Source: Icerya purchasi
Lineage: Eukaryota; Arthropoda; Insecta; Hemiptera; Monophlebidae
DNA: 64,000 bases
NCBI GenBank assembly: GCA_039619475.1
Contig: CM077116.1
Coordinates: 384,610,760 to 384,674,759 of the forward strand
Reading direction: 5' to 3'
Positions 13,310 to 27,700 of the stretch are shown piece by piece (position 1 is the stretch's first letter; each line of letters begins with the position of its first letter). The notes under the pieces were generated by a model. That model was not told where the DNA came from. It saw nothing but the letters and a program-made list of their open reading frames with translations, and searched no databases. The position numbers were made by a program, and so were the translations under genes.

Positions 13310-14739
13310 TGTTACGTATAGTTGGTTGAAAAGTTACACTTGCTCAACAGGATATACTTCACAAAAATAAATAGTACTTTCAATAATGAAATTGTGCAAC
13401 ATTCTAGTGTTCCTCGAGGAAGTATTGTGGGTCCGATATTACTCCTAGTTTACATTAATGACCTTTGTAACTTGGAGGTGCAGGGGCAAGTTAATTACTC
13501 ATGCAGATGATACGGTTTTGTTAGTAAACTCTAGGCACCCAACTACTTTAGTAAAATTAGAATTGATCTAATTACAGAACGGATGATTAAAAATAAATTA
13601 ATTCTAAACGTAAACAAAACGAAATAAATAATACATAGTTTTCAACAAACTGAAAAGTACAACAATTTTTCTCTAAATTTATCGGGAAATATCACGGTTG
13701 AAAAAGTTCATGAAATAAAATATTTAGGAATACTGACTGATCATAAGTTGATGTGGGCTAAAAATATTTAACTTATCTGGCTAGTAAACTATGAAAAGAT
13801 TAAATTGTTTTATTACCTACTTCTTCTCAGCATCCACGGCGGTTATACTTTACGCTTTATCAACCTATTCTTCTTACGGCATAATAACCATATCTGACCT
13901 ATAAAAGTCCTGCAAAATGGAATACTTAAAATGATACAGTTTTGAAGAGGACAGTGAAATAGATTATGACATTATGAAGTTTAAGACCCTGTACAAAACA
14001 AATTTTCTGTATTTTGTAATTAATAATAAGCACAAATTTCTTTACTGGGAGGTATTACTAGATCCTCTAATACGTATTCTCTGCCTCAGTTCCTAAATCC
14101 TTTAAATATCACACAAGATTGCAGATGAGGTATTCGGGTGCTACCATTTTCAATTCACTTTTACCTGAAACAAGCTATCACATATTAAATTATAAACGAC
14201 ACCATAAGCATTTAAAAAAACTTTTCAGCTAAGTTTCAATTACAAAAACTTCCTTCTCAATTATACCATTCCCTGTAACGATTACATACTCCTTCGCATA
14301 TTAATTCTAAATAACTGCAATGCTACAGCAAATTAAGTGGAGAATAATATTTAAATTGTACAATTGGACTTGCCTGATTCTAGATGTAAGTATAAGATTG
14401 ACGAATTGGTTTAGAATTTCATTATTCTGTCAATAATTTCTTGGTTCCATATCCATTTCCTGTGGATATATGGAGCAAAGATTTAAATATTTCATAAATT
14501 TTAATTTTTTATTTATTTATTTTTTTTAATTATTTTTATCCGTAACGATTTTTTCTTTTTTCTTTGTATATGATGTGAATACGAAAATATATTTATACTG
14601 TTACTTTATTGCCTCTGTTTAACGAAACATTTGTTCTTTTGTTTGCAAATAGTCGTTTATATGTTCCTTTTCCAAATGTTAACATATCTGTCTGAATAAT
14701 CCACCGTTCACTCATTATTTGCGCACAGATGGAATTCAT

Positions 14740-14811
<72 letters not shown>

Positions 14812-15145
14812 GAAGCTACTTGATCTGATTTTATTATTATTATTATCAGGGCCGTATCTAGACCAAAATTTCGTGGAGGGGGGGTTACGAAAATATTTTT
14901 ATAATTACAACGTAATTCTTAGGCTACCGCCCATTAGAAAAAATGTCCCAAAAAATGTGCCAATTTTTTGTAACGTTAGATTATATTTTATAGGATTTTG
15001 TCATTATCTTATTATATTCATATGGACCGTTTTAGAATTACGTTGTAAATTTTAATCATTTTATACAAAGTATAGAAGAGAAAGAAACAGAAATGTAAGC
15101 AAGAGGGGTCAAGGAACACTTGGGAGGCCAAAATGACTGAATTTA

Positions 15146-15242
<97 letters not shown>

Positions 15243-18200
15243 AGAAATGAGGAGTGAAAATTTTATTGATAAGTTACGGAACTTACAGATAAATTTCAAC
15301 ATGTTTAAAATAAAGCAATTTCACAATATTAAATTAAAATTTGTAAATAATGAATATTCGAACTTGTTGCAACAAAATGGTTTATCAGATTCTTACGTCT
15401 TTTTTTTTTTGGTTTGTAAGGTTTTATCTTTTATACAGTCGAGTAATCTTTATTATGGGATAGAAGAGACACATAAGCCGTCTTTATCATCGAATGCAAT
15501 ATTTAGTAAAACTTGGTATTCCTCTGCCACAGCTTCTCTAGTTTCACTATCCTTCACTTTTCTACAGAAAAGAAAACGCTCAAAAAAAAAAAAAAACCAA
15601 ACAATTCTTATTTCGGCTTACGTTGATAATTATTATATTAAATGCTTATTATACATTAAAGGAAACTTATAAAAGTACGTGCCATGAACGCTCGCAGAGA
15701 AAAACTAAGAGAACCGTTGGTGGTGCCCTTTTGTAATTTTGGAAAAGGGAAAAAAACGAAAAAAAAGTCACAGCGGAAAACTCGAGAAAATCATTTCACT
15801 TAGTAATATGAAGACACGGGCGTTGATTTTTGGTGGAAAAAAGAAATTATTCGCAACTAATTTTAGCCGAATTATTAACATAACTTTTAATTTTTTTCAT
15901 AACAAATTTTCGTTAAAAGTTTTCTATAAAAATCGAAATCCGGAATTAATTAAAAAACGAACTTCTTAGATTTAACGTAGCAGCGAAACGTTTTTAATCG
16001 AAATATCTTTTTTTCAATATCGTCCCGAAAACTTTGATCACACAAATAATATTTGAAAAAAAAAAAAAAAAGGTTGAAAAACTATAAATGTAACAAAAAA
16101 TTGTGAAGCACTACCTTTTTCTATGTTATCTTTTTTTTTCCATCACCGTACACGTTCGTGTTTAAAGAAAAAAATCGCTATTCTGTAAAAAAGAAAAGAA
16201 AGAAACAATTTATTCGCACACATTATAAAAAATGATGCAGATTCTGCCTACTCTTAGTGATCATTGTTATCCGCAAAGCAAACGAAAGTATGTGCAACAT
16301 CCTTGGCAAGGCGTCGGGGATTGTGAAGTTAAGGTTCACAATGTACTAAGTCGTACCAGAAAAGAAAAAAAAACACTTTAGTAATACTTGGCAAAGTTTA
16401 ATTTGCAAGAAAAAAATTTTTAAAAAACCCGGAAAATACAGCTAATTTTAGTGGGGTCAATGTATATAGGCGCTACTGCATGCAGAAAACCCGAAAGAAA
16501 ACGTTATTTTTTCATGATTAATCAATGAAAAGAGAATTTATACCCCCCCCCCCCCAAAATGCTATTGTACTCGAGCGTTGTTAGACGATACAAAAATTAC
16601 AATGCTTCATTTTATGTCGGATCTAAAGGCGGATTCCATGAGAAAGGAACTGATCTCAGTATTCTCATCAGGTCTATTAGGCTTAGGTGTACTAAGAACC
16701 TCAAATTCACAATCCATGATACCTTATGAAGGATACATGGAAATACTTTAACGACGGACTGAAGAATGAAGAATTAATTTCATGCGGATTGCTCCCTCCA
16801 TATAGTGTTCATTATTTACTCTGTTCCCGGCGTACGAAAATTTTTACTATGGTGGTCCGCTTTATAATTAATAATGACATTTTAGTTTAGTTTATGAAAA
16901 AAAAAAAATTACAGAAAAAGTTTATTGAAGGAAACAGGATTACTATTTAATTTTTCTTTTTTTTCCTTTCGCTCATTCTATGGAGTTTACTACTTTGCTT
17001 TGTTGATGAAGGCAGTTAGTTTTATTTCATTTTACTCTTCATCGATGTATTTGTTACATTCTTTATTTATTTTATTTTTTTTCTTACATTTTAGTCTTTG
17101 TTCAGTGTGGCTACTTCCTTTTTCCCATCATGTAAGAATTAAAGAGCACGAAGCAGACTGTCGACATAGACGTATTGAAAAATCCGCGGTGGCTAAACAC
17201 GTAGAACGCACGAAACATGAGATAAAGTGTTTCAAGACACAAAAATAATAGCAAAAATCGAAAACGCAAGTAAACGTCTAATCAGAGAGGCGAATGAAAT
17301 TGAAAAATATAAAAATTTTAATAAAGATGACGGTATTAAATCAAACTGGAAGACAGTTATCGGCCTAATAATAGAAAGTGGGAATAACATTAGCCAATCA
17401 GAGAGTCAAGTTTCCCGCAAAAAAATCTTACCTTTCGCAAACGGAACAGATGGAGTTAATTTTTGGGACAAGCTTAATACTAGGTTCCGTTTGTCCAGAC
17501 AACGGATTTCTTGCGTAAAATTTGATAGCAGTGAAACAAGCTCGACGTCACGCTATTAAAAAATTCCAACTTTTCCATGAAAATCGACGCGGAAACCTGA
17601 CTGCTTGCTTAATCAGTATAATAATAGTCGCTGAGGAGCATGAAAGAAGCGAAAAACGATGAGAAACCGGGAGTGGGAAGAATGAAAAATTGCAAATGAT
17701 CCGCACTGCAGAGGAGAGTAATCTCCGTACTGGAAGTATGGCTACAGTGGGGACGGCTGGCGAATGAAGGTTATTAGCGTTTGACAAAGGTTAGAAAAAC
17801 ATTGGCCGCCGTCACGATAAATATTTGTTATTTAAAATTATTTCGGAGCACTTGGGAGCAAGTGGCACACATTAATTCGGCTCACGGTAAATATGTAAAC
17901 AATATTCAGCAGACTGGGTGCCGGCAGTCCGAAACTTTAATAATCTGTTGTTAAACAGACGATACGTGTGTGAAGTTAGGTTTATTTTTCCAGCAGCGAC
18001 TTTGCCTGCAGCAGCCGTTAAATTTACATTTTATAGGTAATCCGCGTTCTGACGCGTGTAAACATGTGTGTACGAGCGTAGTCCGGGAAATTAATTTAAT
18101 TAAAAGTGCTCCTCCGGTAGCGAAAGTTAACAGTCAGCCTAATCATGCGCAACAAAAAGAACTTTCATTCGTTGTAATAATAATTTATTCGTCGTTTCGT

Positions 18201-18716
18201 CGTTTATGTTCCGCCGCCAGTCAATATTAGCCCCGGCTAACTTGCTCGTCCGACCAGCCCCTTCAGCTCTCTCCTTGACTGCCCGGCGGTGCGGGGTACT
18301 TCTTTATTTTGCTCGCGCTGTCTCCTCTCTTCAAATTCGAAAGATCTCTTAAAACAGAATTAAATCGCTATGCAAACTAATTAGTAGCCGGCTTAATACG
18401 TACTAGAAGCTCGCAATTATTATATGATGATAACGAGAACGTCGAGTAAGTCCGATTTTATGAAAAATACGATTATATTTCTATAAAACGTCTTTACGTA
18501 AAAATGCTGAAATGTGTACTAGCAGATTTCCCTCCTCCGTTCTTAACTGCTTAATGTGTTTCATTAAAAGACGTATTTTTCCATACTTACACTTTAATTA
18601 TACATTTTAATGGTGCTCAGTGTATGCATGTTCGTGACACTGAAATTTAAGTGTTCCAATTTCGTATTCCCCCCCCCCCGTTTTTTCTAGTTGCTCCCTT
18701 CCATTTTCCATTTTCC

Positions 18717-18776
<60 letters not shown>

Positions 18777-21700
18777 TTCGTTACCAATTTTTCATTTTTC
18801 ACTGAATTCTTGTTTATGCAGCAATATGTAGTTTTGACGAGCACATTTGCGAACGAGATTGTAAGATTCGCACTGCAACAACAACCGTATCATATAGTGT
18901 GATAAAATAATTCGAGATTTATCGCAGATCGCGTTCTACGAAAGGTCTGATCTAACAACGGTAGCCATAAGTACTTGGAAGATCCTCTGCCCCAAATATC
19001 GAACACTATTGCTCATTAAGCGTCATCGGAACTTGGTCTGGCGACATACTCCTCCCTATGAAGAAAGAAGCCTGTCCTGCGATTTAGTTGTCCGATATAA
19101 AATTACCGTCGTCGAATGATGCACTTGATCCCGTTCGCATTTAGGCTGTCCCTGGATTTGTACCAAATGTTCATCTCAAACTAATCTAGTAATTTTAACT
19201 TTCGACCCGTAATATTCGACGGTCTATAAAAGTATATTTTATACACTGTATAAATTAAATAAATTGTCCGCTTTTCCCAGCCTAAACTTTTCGATGTCTT
19301 AGATACGGCCACTTTGGTCACCAGTGCACGCAGCAAGATGTTCTAGATGCGCGGGACCATATCGAAGAAAATCGTACAGCTTATCCGTAGAGCATGCGTA
19401 TTTAGCGCAGAACATCACAAATCTACTGATCCTTCCTGTCCGGAGAAGAAGAGACAAATAATTTATTAATGAATTAATGGCCAATCATATAACCTAGGTT
19501 TTCAAGAAGCGTCTTTAGAGGTTCCAAAAATCTATCGGCAGAAACTCACTTATATTCAAACGCAGTTAAAAAAATATTCGCTCTTCTAACTGACTATAAT
19601 GATTATCCTGCCTTAAATACTCCTCTAACGGACCAAGAAGAAATTAGTATTCCTACTTCAAATCCTAAACCAATCTCCGAATAGAAAACAGGCTTTATTG
19701 ATGCAAAACAATTAGTATCCCTCAATGATCGATCTCTTAAAAGATACGCGTGTCTTTCTTTTCCCCTGATGTTGATCAGAATCAACTGATACCGGAATCA
19801 AACATATACGTCTAGAAAAGAACGGTGTCATTACTTTCATCGGATGATGAAGATAGAATATCTTACCATTAGGGCTCTAAGCATAAAAAAACATTCTTAT
19901 GGGGCGGCAAAAAATTTTTTCCATCCTATTCTCTTTTTCTTCTTTTTCTAATTGTTTATTTTATAGGTATTTTTTCGAGTTTAGTATCTCATCACAAAGT
20001 CATATTTTGTTAAAATTATAGAAACAAATCGATTCAGAAATTTAGACAGATAAGCGCTATCGCTAATAAAAAAAATGTGGAATTCAAAAATCAATAAGTC
20101 CGGAATAGAAGGACTAATTCTTCTTTGTAATATACCAAGCTTGGGTCAAGGCCGCTCAAGGTAGGGAAAGGAACAAAATACCAAGTGGGGAAAAAAAAAG
20201 TGAATGGATGAAAATAAAAAATACCGAGATCAAACAAGAAACATCACTACACTAACTCTCTTGCGAGGTAAAATTAATGAAAAAAAAAAACTCAGTCGAT
20301 TGGAGTACTTTTGATTTTTGCGTTCAACATGTTTAAACAGTTCTTTTTGGTAAATCCGTAAAAATAAAATTGTAAAAAGCACTGTCGTTCTATCTGTGAG
20401 AAAATCTTTTCAATCTCAATTTAAAGGTCACTTGTACTTGCGATATAATCCTGTATAATTTCGTTTAGTTCATAATAGCGAAAATGTAATATTTATTTTC
20501 ACTCGGAACTAAACTAAATAAAACAATGGAACCACTAAATTTCTTAAAATATATATATATATTTTTTTTTTTTGTATTCGTAATGACTTGCGCAAAAAAA
20601 TACGTTGTTTTTTTCCGCTTAGGGACGTCTTATCTTAGCCCAGTAACGATAGGGGGGGGGGGAGAAATTAGATTCGGGCTCGGTGTTCGATATTGATAGA
20701 ATAAAAGAACTAAGAATCGGGACAATGAAGATCGGCGGGAATGGTAAAATATACGAGGCGCAATACGGATTGGGGAGCTTAAGTGACAATAGATATTACA
20801 GAGCGTCATGTTCATTCGAGAGGGGGGGGGTGAACATTCGAAGAAGATAATCACAGACAGCTTTGTCGTTAGGATGAAGAATTAGAGGAAAGTGTGAAGA
20901 AAAAATGAAAACGAACGAAAGGAAGTATGGCCAATACGTAACGGATAATAATAGAGACGATAGCGGAACGGCGAAGCAACGGAAAATCGTAAAAAGAGCC
21001 GGGCATAGGATGGATAGGTAAAAGAAAAGTTAAAAAAAGAAAGAGGCATAAATATCTGATCAGAATATCTACTATGAAACTTTTTACACAGCGGAAGCAA
21101 ATTGAAAGCAGAAATTTTTGTGAAATAAAAGTGCGAAGCAATCTGAGCCGAACAATATATACCGATTATGTGGCCAGGGCCCCAGAGCAAGTCGATGTGG
21201 ATGGAATGAAGAGAATACATTTAATTTACGCGAAATTAAAAAATCACTGAATACACTAAAACGTTTCTGCAAGCACATGTAGTATTCACAGTGTAAATCG
21301 CGACTATCTTCGATTTTACGTTTTATTTTTAGTTTTACGTTCAAATTATCTCTTCCTCTTTTCGTCCGGATTAATCAGGTGTGGCAGAGGGAAGGAATTA
21401 AATTTTCTCGCCGAACGTGTCCTTTGAAATTGTTTAGAAAAAAAAAAAAAAAAAAAACAAACAAAAAAAGGTTTTAAAAACTATTTTCCGTAGAAAGTGA
21501 CGCGTGCGTATACATGCGTAATTTCACTTGTCGCAATTAAAACAGTGTTACAATTCATCGTGGAAATACTTTTACCGAGGCGGTGTCCGACGTTTGGCAT
21601 TCGCTTAATTCGTTTTTCTTCATTTAAACTTTCGTAGTTCAATCACGACTGTTCTAGATCATCTTTCTCCTTCGGTTTATAGACAAAAAATACACTTCCA

Positions 21701-24700
21701 GATTATTCTCGATTACTTTCTTCGACGAACTCTTTGAAAATATTCTTCGTCCGACCGTCGCGACAGCCGAAATATCCCCGGCACCGATGAAACACCGTTT
21801 AAACCGATCTCTCCGTACAGAGTAAATACTTTCCCTTCGCTTAACATCACCTTTTACGTTTATTAGCTTTTTCGCCGACACGAAATGTCGATTGTTCTCG
21901 CGTTTGCTGTCATTCTTCCGGCTCGTAATACGTAATAAAGAGAAATTAATAACAATCGAAAACATACCAGTTTTTTTTGTGTTTTTTTTTGTTTTTTATT
22001 GAAAATAATTTGTTAAAAAAATTATTCGGACAGAATAATTAAACGGGAGACGACTTTATAATTGATTGTTAAGCAACATTCCACATCTTAATTAGAGTTT
22101 CAGCGCAGAAAAAAAAATTCTAAATTGTGAACAATTAAAAAACCGCATTAAATCTTACATTATCAATAGACTTGGCTTTTAGGAAACCAACGATTGTATC
22201 GTTACGCTTAATACGGATATTTTTACTTGTTAAAAGTCGAATGGAGCGAGACACCGATAAGTACCGGATGTTATCGAAATTAAAATGCGCTACGCGGAAT
22301 AATAATTTTTTACATGTTTCAGTGCATTTTCATCGAATTTTTAAAGTAAAATCTTAAGAGCGGTATTTTATTTTATTTTATTTTATTTTATTTTATTTTA
22401 TTTTATTTTATTTTATTTTTTTTAACGGTTTCATTTGAACATCATCCCTAAACGCGTCGCCTAGTAAATATCGCGGCAACGAATTACAAACGCGTTCGCA
22501 AATATTTTTCAATCTGCCTAATTCTCGGCTCTTAAATATTTTAAAAGTTTTTTTCTATACCCGTTAATCTAATTATTAAATCTTACAGAGAGCTATTCAC
22601 TGAGTATAATCAAGACACGATTGTACTCGTGACTCTTCAAAAATCCTGATGCGACTACCGTGATCGAACAAGTGTGAAATTAAACGTATTTCGATAAATT
22701 TTGACACGTCTTATATACCAAATGATGGCCGGTTCAACACGAATCGAAACGATCGTACGTTAGTTTTTCCTACGGACTTTTTAAAACGTCTCTAGCGCAA
22801 TTTTTATTCAATTCGGTTTTTTTCATTTATAAAATAATTCTACGTGATTTTTTTTTTCTTTTCGACAATGCGTGAAATCCTTCTCAAAAATTTTCACCAT
22901 TAAACAGCCGACTACTTTTCTATCCATCTGTAAATTATTTAAAAGAAATAAAATAAAACGAAAAAAAAAAAAAAAAAAAAAAAAGCTTTCGTATTAATCT
23001 TAAACAAGCGTTTTCCGACAAATCGTTTTGAAGGTTACTGCGAATCTACTTATACGACCGAAACTCTCAATTCCAAATGAACGGGGTTGTAAATTAATCA
23101 AACATAAACGGAAAAATTCTGTTTTTTTCCCGGGTTTTCTGGTTTTTTGAAAGCATCACCACATTTTTGAAATAATTTTTGCAAAAAATAAAAATAAATC
23201 AATTACATTTTCATATAAAACATGACGGTGTTTTGGGACCGGTTCGATTTATTCTGCTTGATCGCGTGTAATACCGTCCGTTTATTATTTATAACCAGAG
23301 CTTGTACTTGAAAAGCAACAAAAAAAACCGATTACAACGCCCGGGGGAACGCTGTAATAAATTCTATTAGTACCGCTTTCGTTTGACAACATTATCCGTC
23401 GATGGTGAGTTATCGTTTCGATAATTGGCCGACGAGCGAAGTTCGCAGTTGGCTACTTTGTATAAGAGTAGAAAAAATAGTCTCCTCCGAAGGGCGATAG
23501 TAGAATTTATCTTCGTTTTTTCTTTCGATAATTACCCAAGACGCTATTCGTTATTATCAAATCACCGTGACAGGTGAACAGATAGACGAGAGAAACAGTG
23601 TATATTTAAAAAATTTCCATTTCGAAATTTGATCATAAAATACCTCTTTGCATACTTATTTAAATAATATACATGTATATTATCTAAGCGCTATTTAATT
23701 TCACCAGTTTCTAAAGCAATTACAATTTCTCTCCGTTCTATACTTTTCACTGCTAAATAGGAATTCAGTGTCAATTATTAAACTAGAGGAATGCCGAAGT
23801 GTTTGTTCAGCATTAGCGCGGTTGTACTTGTGGTATATATATATATATATAGTAGGGAGATGAGAAACAACCAAACTAAATACCGATCAGTCATAGGCTT
23901 CGCGTTGCCTACTAATCAATACTACATCTATACAAGAAGAACGTAAAATTAAGAGACATCTGGACAGAAGGCTGGAGGAGAACTTCGGATCCGACTGTTG
24001 TAGTCCACGAAATTAGAACTCTTTCTACTATTAGGTACATGTTTTTAGGTTTCGTCTGAATTTTGAAGTTTATAACAAACATAAAAATAGCCCCGGTTCG
24101 CGGTAATAATAATCATCAACGGAGGGACAGCTTCGCTAATTATTTCGAGAATATCGAGGCGCCCGAAAAATTTGAGTTTCGGAAGATAAGAAATGCTACG
24201 CAAAACAACCTCACCCACTTCGTAACCGCAACACAATCGAGTCTCACGGTGACGAAAATTTTTAAATATTTTACTTTTTAATAACTTATTGTAGTGAAAA
24301 AAGGTAAATTAAAAAACTCGCCGGCTTTAGTCGCTTATTAATTCGGCAATTCGATTTTTATAGATTAATTAAATGTGAAATAAATTCAAAATGAAATTAA
24401 ACTATAGTTTATGAAAAGCGCCTAATGCGAAAACATTATTGGTTTTTAATTTTTTTTTATTATTCGTCAACGGGAATATTACTACTCCGAGAGAATTGAA
24501 AAAGAGGAAAAAACTCTGTATTCTTAAACGTTTAAAATACTAATAATTCGCGGGCAGAAGTAACAAAAAAAAAAAAAAAAGAAGGTTAACGAATACGCAC
24601 ACACTCACACACTCATCGATAAAGTTCGAATTTTTAATAGTGCGGAATAAAAGAACGGCAGTTCATACGATTAATCAAGTGAATGGAAAAACAGTAAAGA

Positions 24701-27700
24701 AGCGAAGTGAAGGAGCAAGTAATGCGGGAATATGATTGAATCGAAGGCGCGGATTATGTTTTGCGGAAGTGTATCTATAAAACTTTAAATGGAGGAATTA
24801 AATACATCCTAAACTGGAAAATAAAGAGTAGGAGTTGTAGTGGAATGAATCATTCAAGGAAAGAATCATACGAAAAAGCGTGTCCTTCTGCAACTATGGA
24901 AATGGAGGAACGGGCTAATGAATAATCGTTAAATCATATGTCTCTGAAAGGAATAAAGAGAACAAGCTGGTAGGAGTACGAAAAGCATTTTATTTGAATC
25001 GAAAACGGGAAGATGGATGAGATGAGCAAATTTTTTTAAGACATCTTCGAGAGTATGAAGGAATTTTTCGAAAAACTAAGGAGAAGGAGATAAAGAGAGC
25101 AGACGATCTCGTAGCTTATCGACGTCAAATTATTCGGATTAGCGATTATTTAAACGAGTACTTACGGAGCTGAAATGTTTCTAATTCAACAGTGCCAAAT
25201 TCTGTTTGTCTGCCAAAGCCGATCTTCTAACGATTCGTGGCCGGATTCTGATTTTAATACGAGAAGACGAGTAACGCGGGAGAGGATCGAATAATTTCCC
25301 TTAATAAGTTACAAGCCGAGGAGATTCCGCATCGTATCTAATTTATTTAAAGAAAATTTAGATGTCGGATTTAAAAAGGAAAGCGTAATCCCATCTTATT
25401 AAGTATTTATCCTCACCATGAACAATTGTTGATGGCTTTAATAATATTCAAATTCTAAGAATCTCGTTACGATGATAGTAAATGCGATGCTTCCAAATTA
25501 GTTTAGAATCAAGATGCGCGCCTAAAACAGCGTTATTTTAAAAGTTGATTGAAAATAGGATTTATTCGATTATCAACTTTTACTTGTATAATGCGATGAA
25601 GGCGCCTCGTTTGAGAAATGCTAAGCCGTTGAAATGATGATTTTTTAGAAGCGCTGGCTAGAGCGGCGGTAACGAGTCGAACAATTTTGGATCACCGGAC
25701 GAATATAATTCCTAAGTTTCCGCAATATAGAAATATAATTACACGGGTTATTTGGTGAGGGTTTGTGACACCTCGTGCCGGGATCGATGAACTGATACTG
25801 AAAAATATCGAAAAACGGATGATGATAAAAATTAATAAAACATAAAAGCGCTCGCAGTCCGTGACGATAAAAAAAAAAAATAAATAAATAACAATGTTGG
25901 TATACCGGCGTGTAAAAACAGAAAAAAGAAAAAAAAACGATAGTTTTGATAGAGCGAAATGAAAAAGAAAAAAAAGGTTATTTATGTACTAGAGGGTGGA
26001 AAATAATATATAATAAACGTGATTCGCGTACTTTGACTTTTATTACCGTTCTTGTAGACTAGTAACATCCGGAACAGAATAATTTCTTTTTCTTACTCCG
26101 TATCTGTCTCTTCGCAAAATGTTTTACCAAAAATTTTGAAAATGCACGATCGCTCGTTAAGCACCCACGCCAGATAATTCGGAAAACTTTTTAAAAACGT
26201 TTCGCTTTCGTCGAGCTTTTTCAATCCATCGCGTTGATACCGCTTCAATTTCTACGTAGCTAGATTAGGCTGCTGTTCTCAACCGGCATACTTACCTGTG
26301 TATAAAATATACACCTATATATATATATACATATATATACAATTTTAAAAAAGTTCAATTTATTCACTAGCGAATTAACTGAAAAAGATGAGGGAAGTGA
26401 CAATTAAACGACAAATTTCAGGCACATCACGCATCCGATTTCATCATTCTTCGCGTGCGCTGTCTTATCCACTTCCTTTCTACCCGCGTTAAAAGTAATA
26501 TTAAAGGTAATATCCTTTTTTTAAGAGAAAACTTTCATCCTCTAATCTCGTTTAGTGTAAAAGTTAAATTCTCGTATCACGTATTTACAAGATGGTGGTG
26601 CCTTTCATAAAGTACGTTCCTTTTATCCAGCTGTTCAACCTAATTTCCCCTCCTCGGTTCCTTAATCCTTCGCTTTTCCGTCTTGTTATCATTCTCCCAT
26701 TACTCGCTTGCCTTTTAACTGTTCTTTTCTGCCTTCTTCTCTCGCCTTCGTTTTTCTTTTGTTTTGTTCACTAAATTCCCCTCTTCAATTGAACGAAACA
26801 ACAGCATGATTTCGCTGTGGGCGTTGTTGTATTCTACCTGCTAAAACTCGAACTCTTCATATCTCATTGCACGTCCTATTTCCTCACTCTATCTATCGTC
26901 CATATCGGTCTTCCCTTATATACCGTCAATATCTAGCCGAATCGGAATTTCTTTCGTTTCTTTTTATTTGGCTGATTTTAAAAATACAAAAAAAAAAAAA
27001 ATAAACAAATAAATAAATAAAATAAAAAATCAATGAGACTGGAATAAAAGTTGTACTCGTAGCGACAAAAGATAACATTTTTCGGAAAAAATTTCTTCGA
27101 CGAACGGTGTGAGATCATTATAAACAGTGTTAATAAAGTTTGTTTCGTTTTGTTTTGTTTTGTTTTGTTTTATTTTGTTTTGTTTTGTTTTGTTTTATTT
27201 TGTTTTGTTTTTTCTTTATTATTGGGGTTCTAATGGAGGAGGAAAATTTCGAGAATACTAAAGAATGAAAGTTCGCTGATATATATCGCACCGGTTGGGA
27301 CCTCTCGGTATTAATTACGATGTTGTACCTGCGGCTATCTAATGGGCCGGTCTGAACGGCGAATGCGGAAAATGTGACCGATTAAAGAGAAGACGGCAGA
27401 AGTGCGGAAGGAAGGGTGGAAGCGACAACTTGTTAACGGTTTCGAAATAGATTTGCCTTAATTCTGCGGCAAAGTTGTAAGCAGAAGAACAATTTAAGAT
27501 GGTCGTTGCCGCTTTGATTTAAAATAAATCGCTCTCCGAAAAACGGACTGAAAGGAAAAACGAACGCGCGCGCAATTTTCGCCGAAATGGAGCCGGCGGT
27601 CGTTAACAAAAGATGCCAACCAACTTTCATTACGGTCGTTATTGCGTTCTCAGACGACGTCCGCAATTGCGAGAAATACCGTACGTCCGGTCGAGTACTA

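Noticed and set aside
15247..15672. 141-codon plus-strand open frame
   Set aside because: Contains poly-Phe and poly-Lys from T- and A-runs and starts in the (AT)n flank of a repeat. No family features.
18651..18902. Phe-rich plus-strand frame
   Set aside because: Translation of the CATTTTY repeat array.
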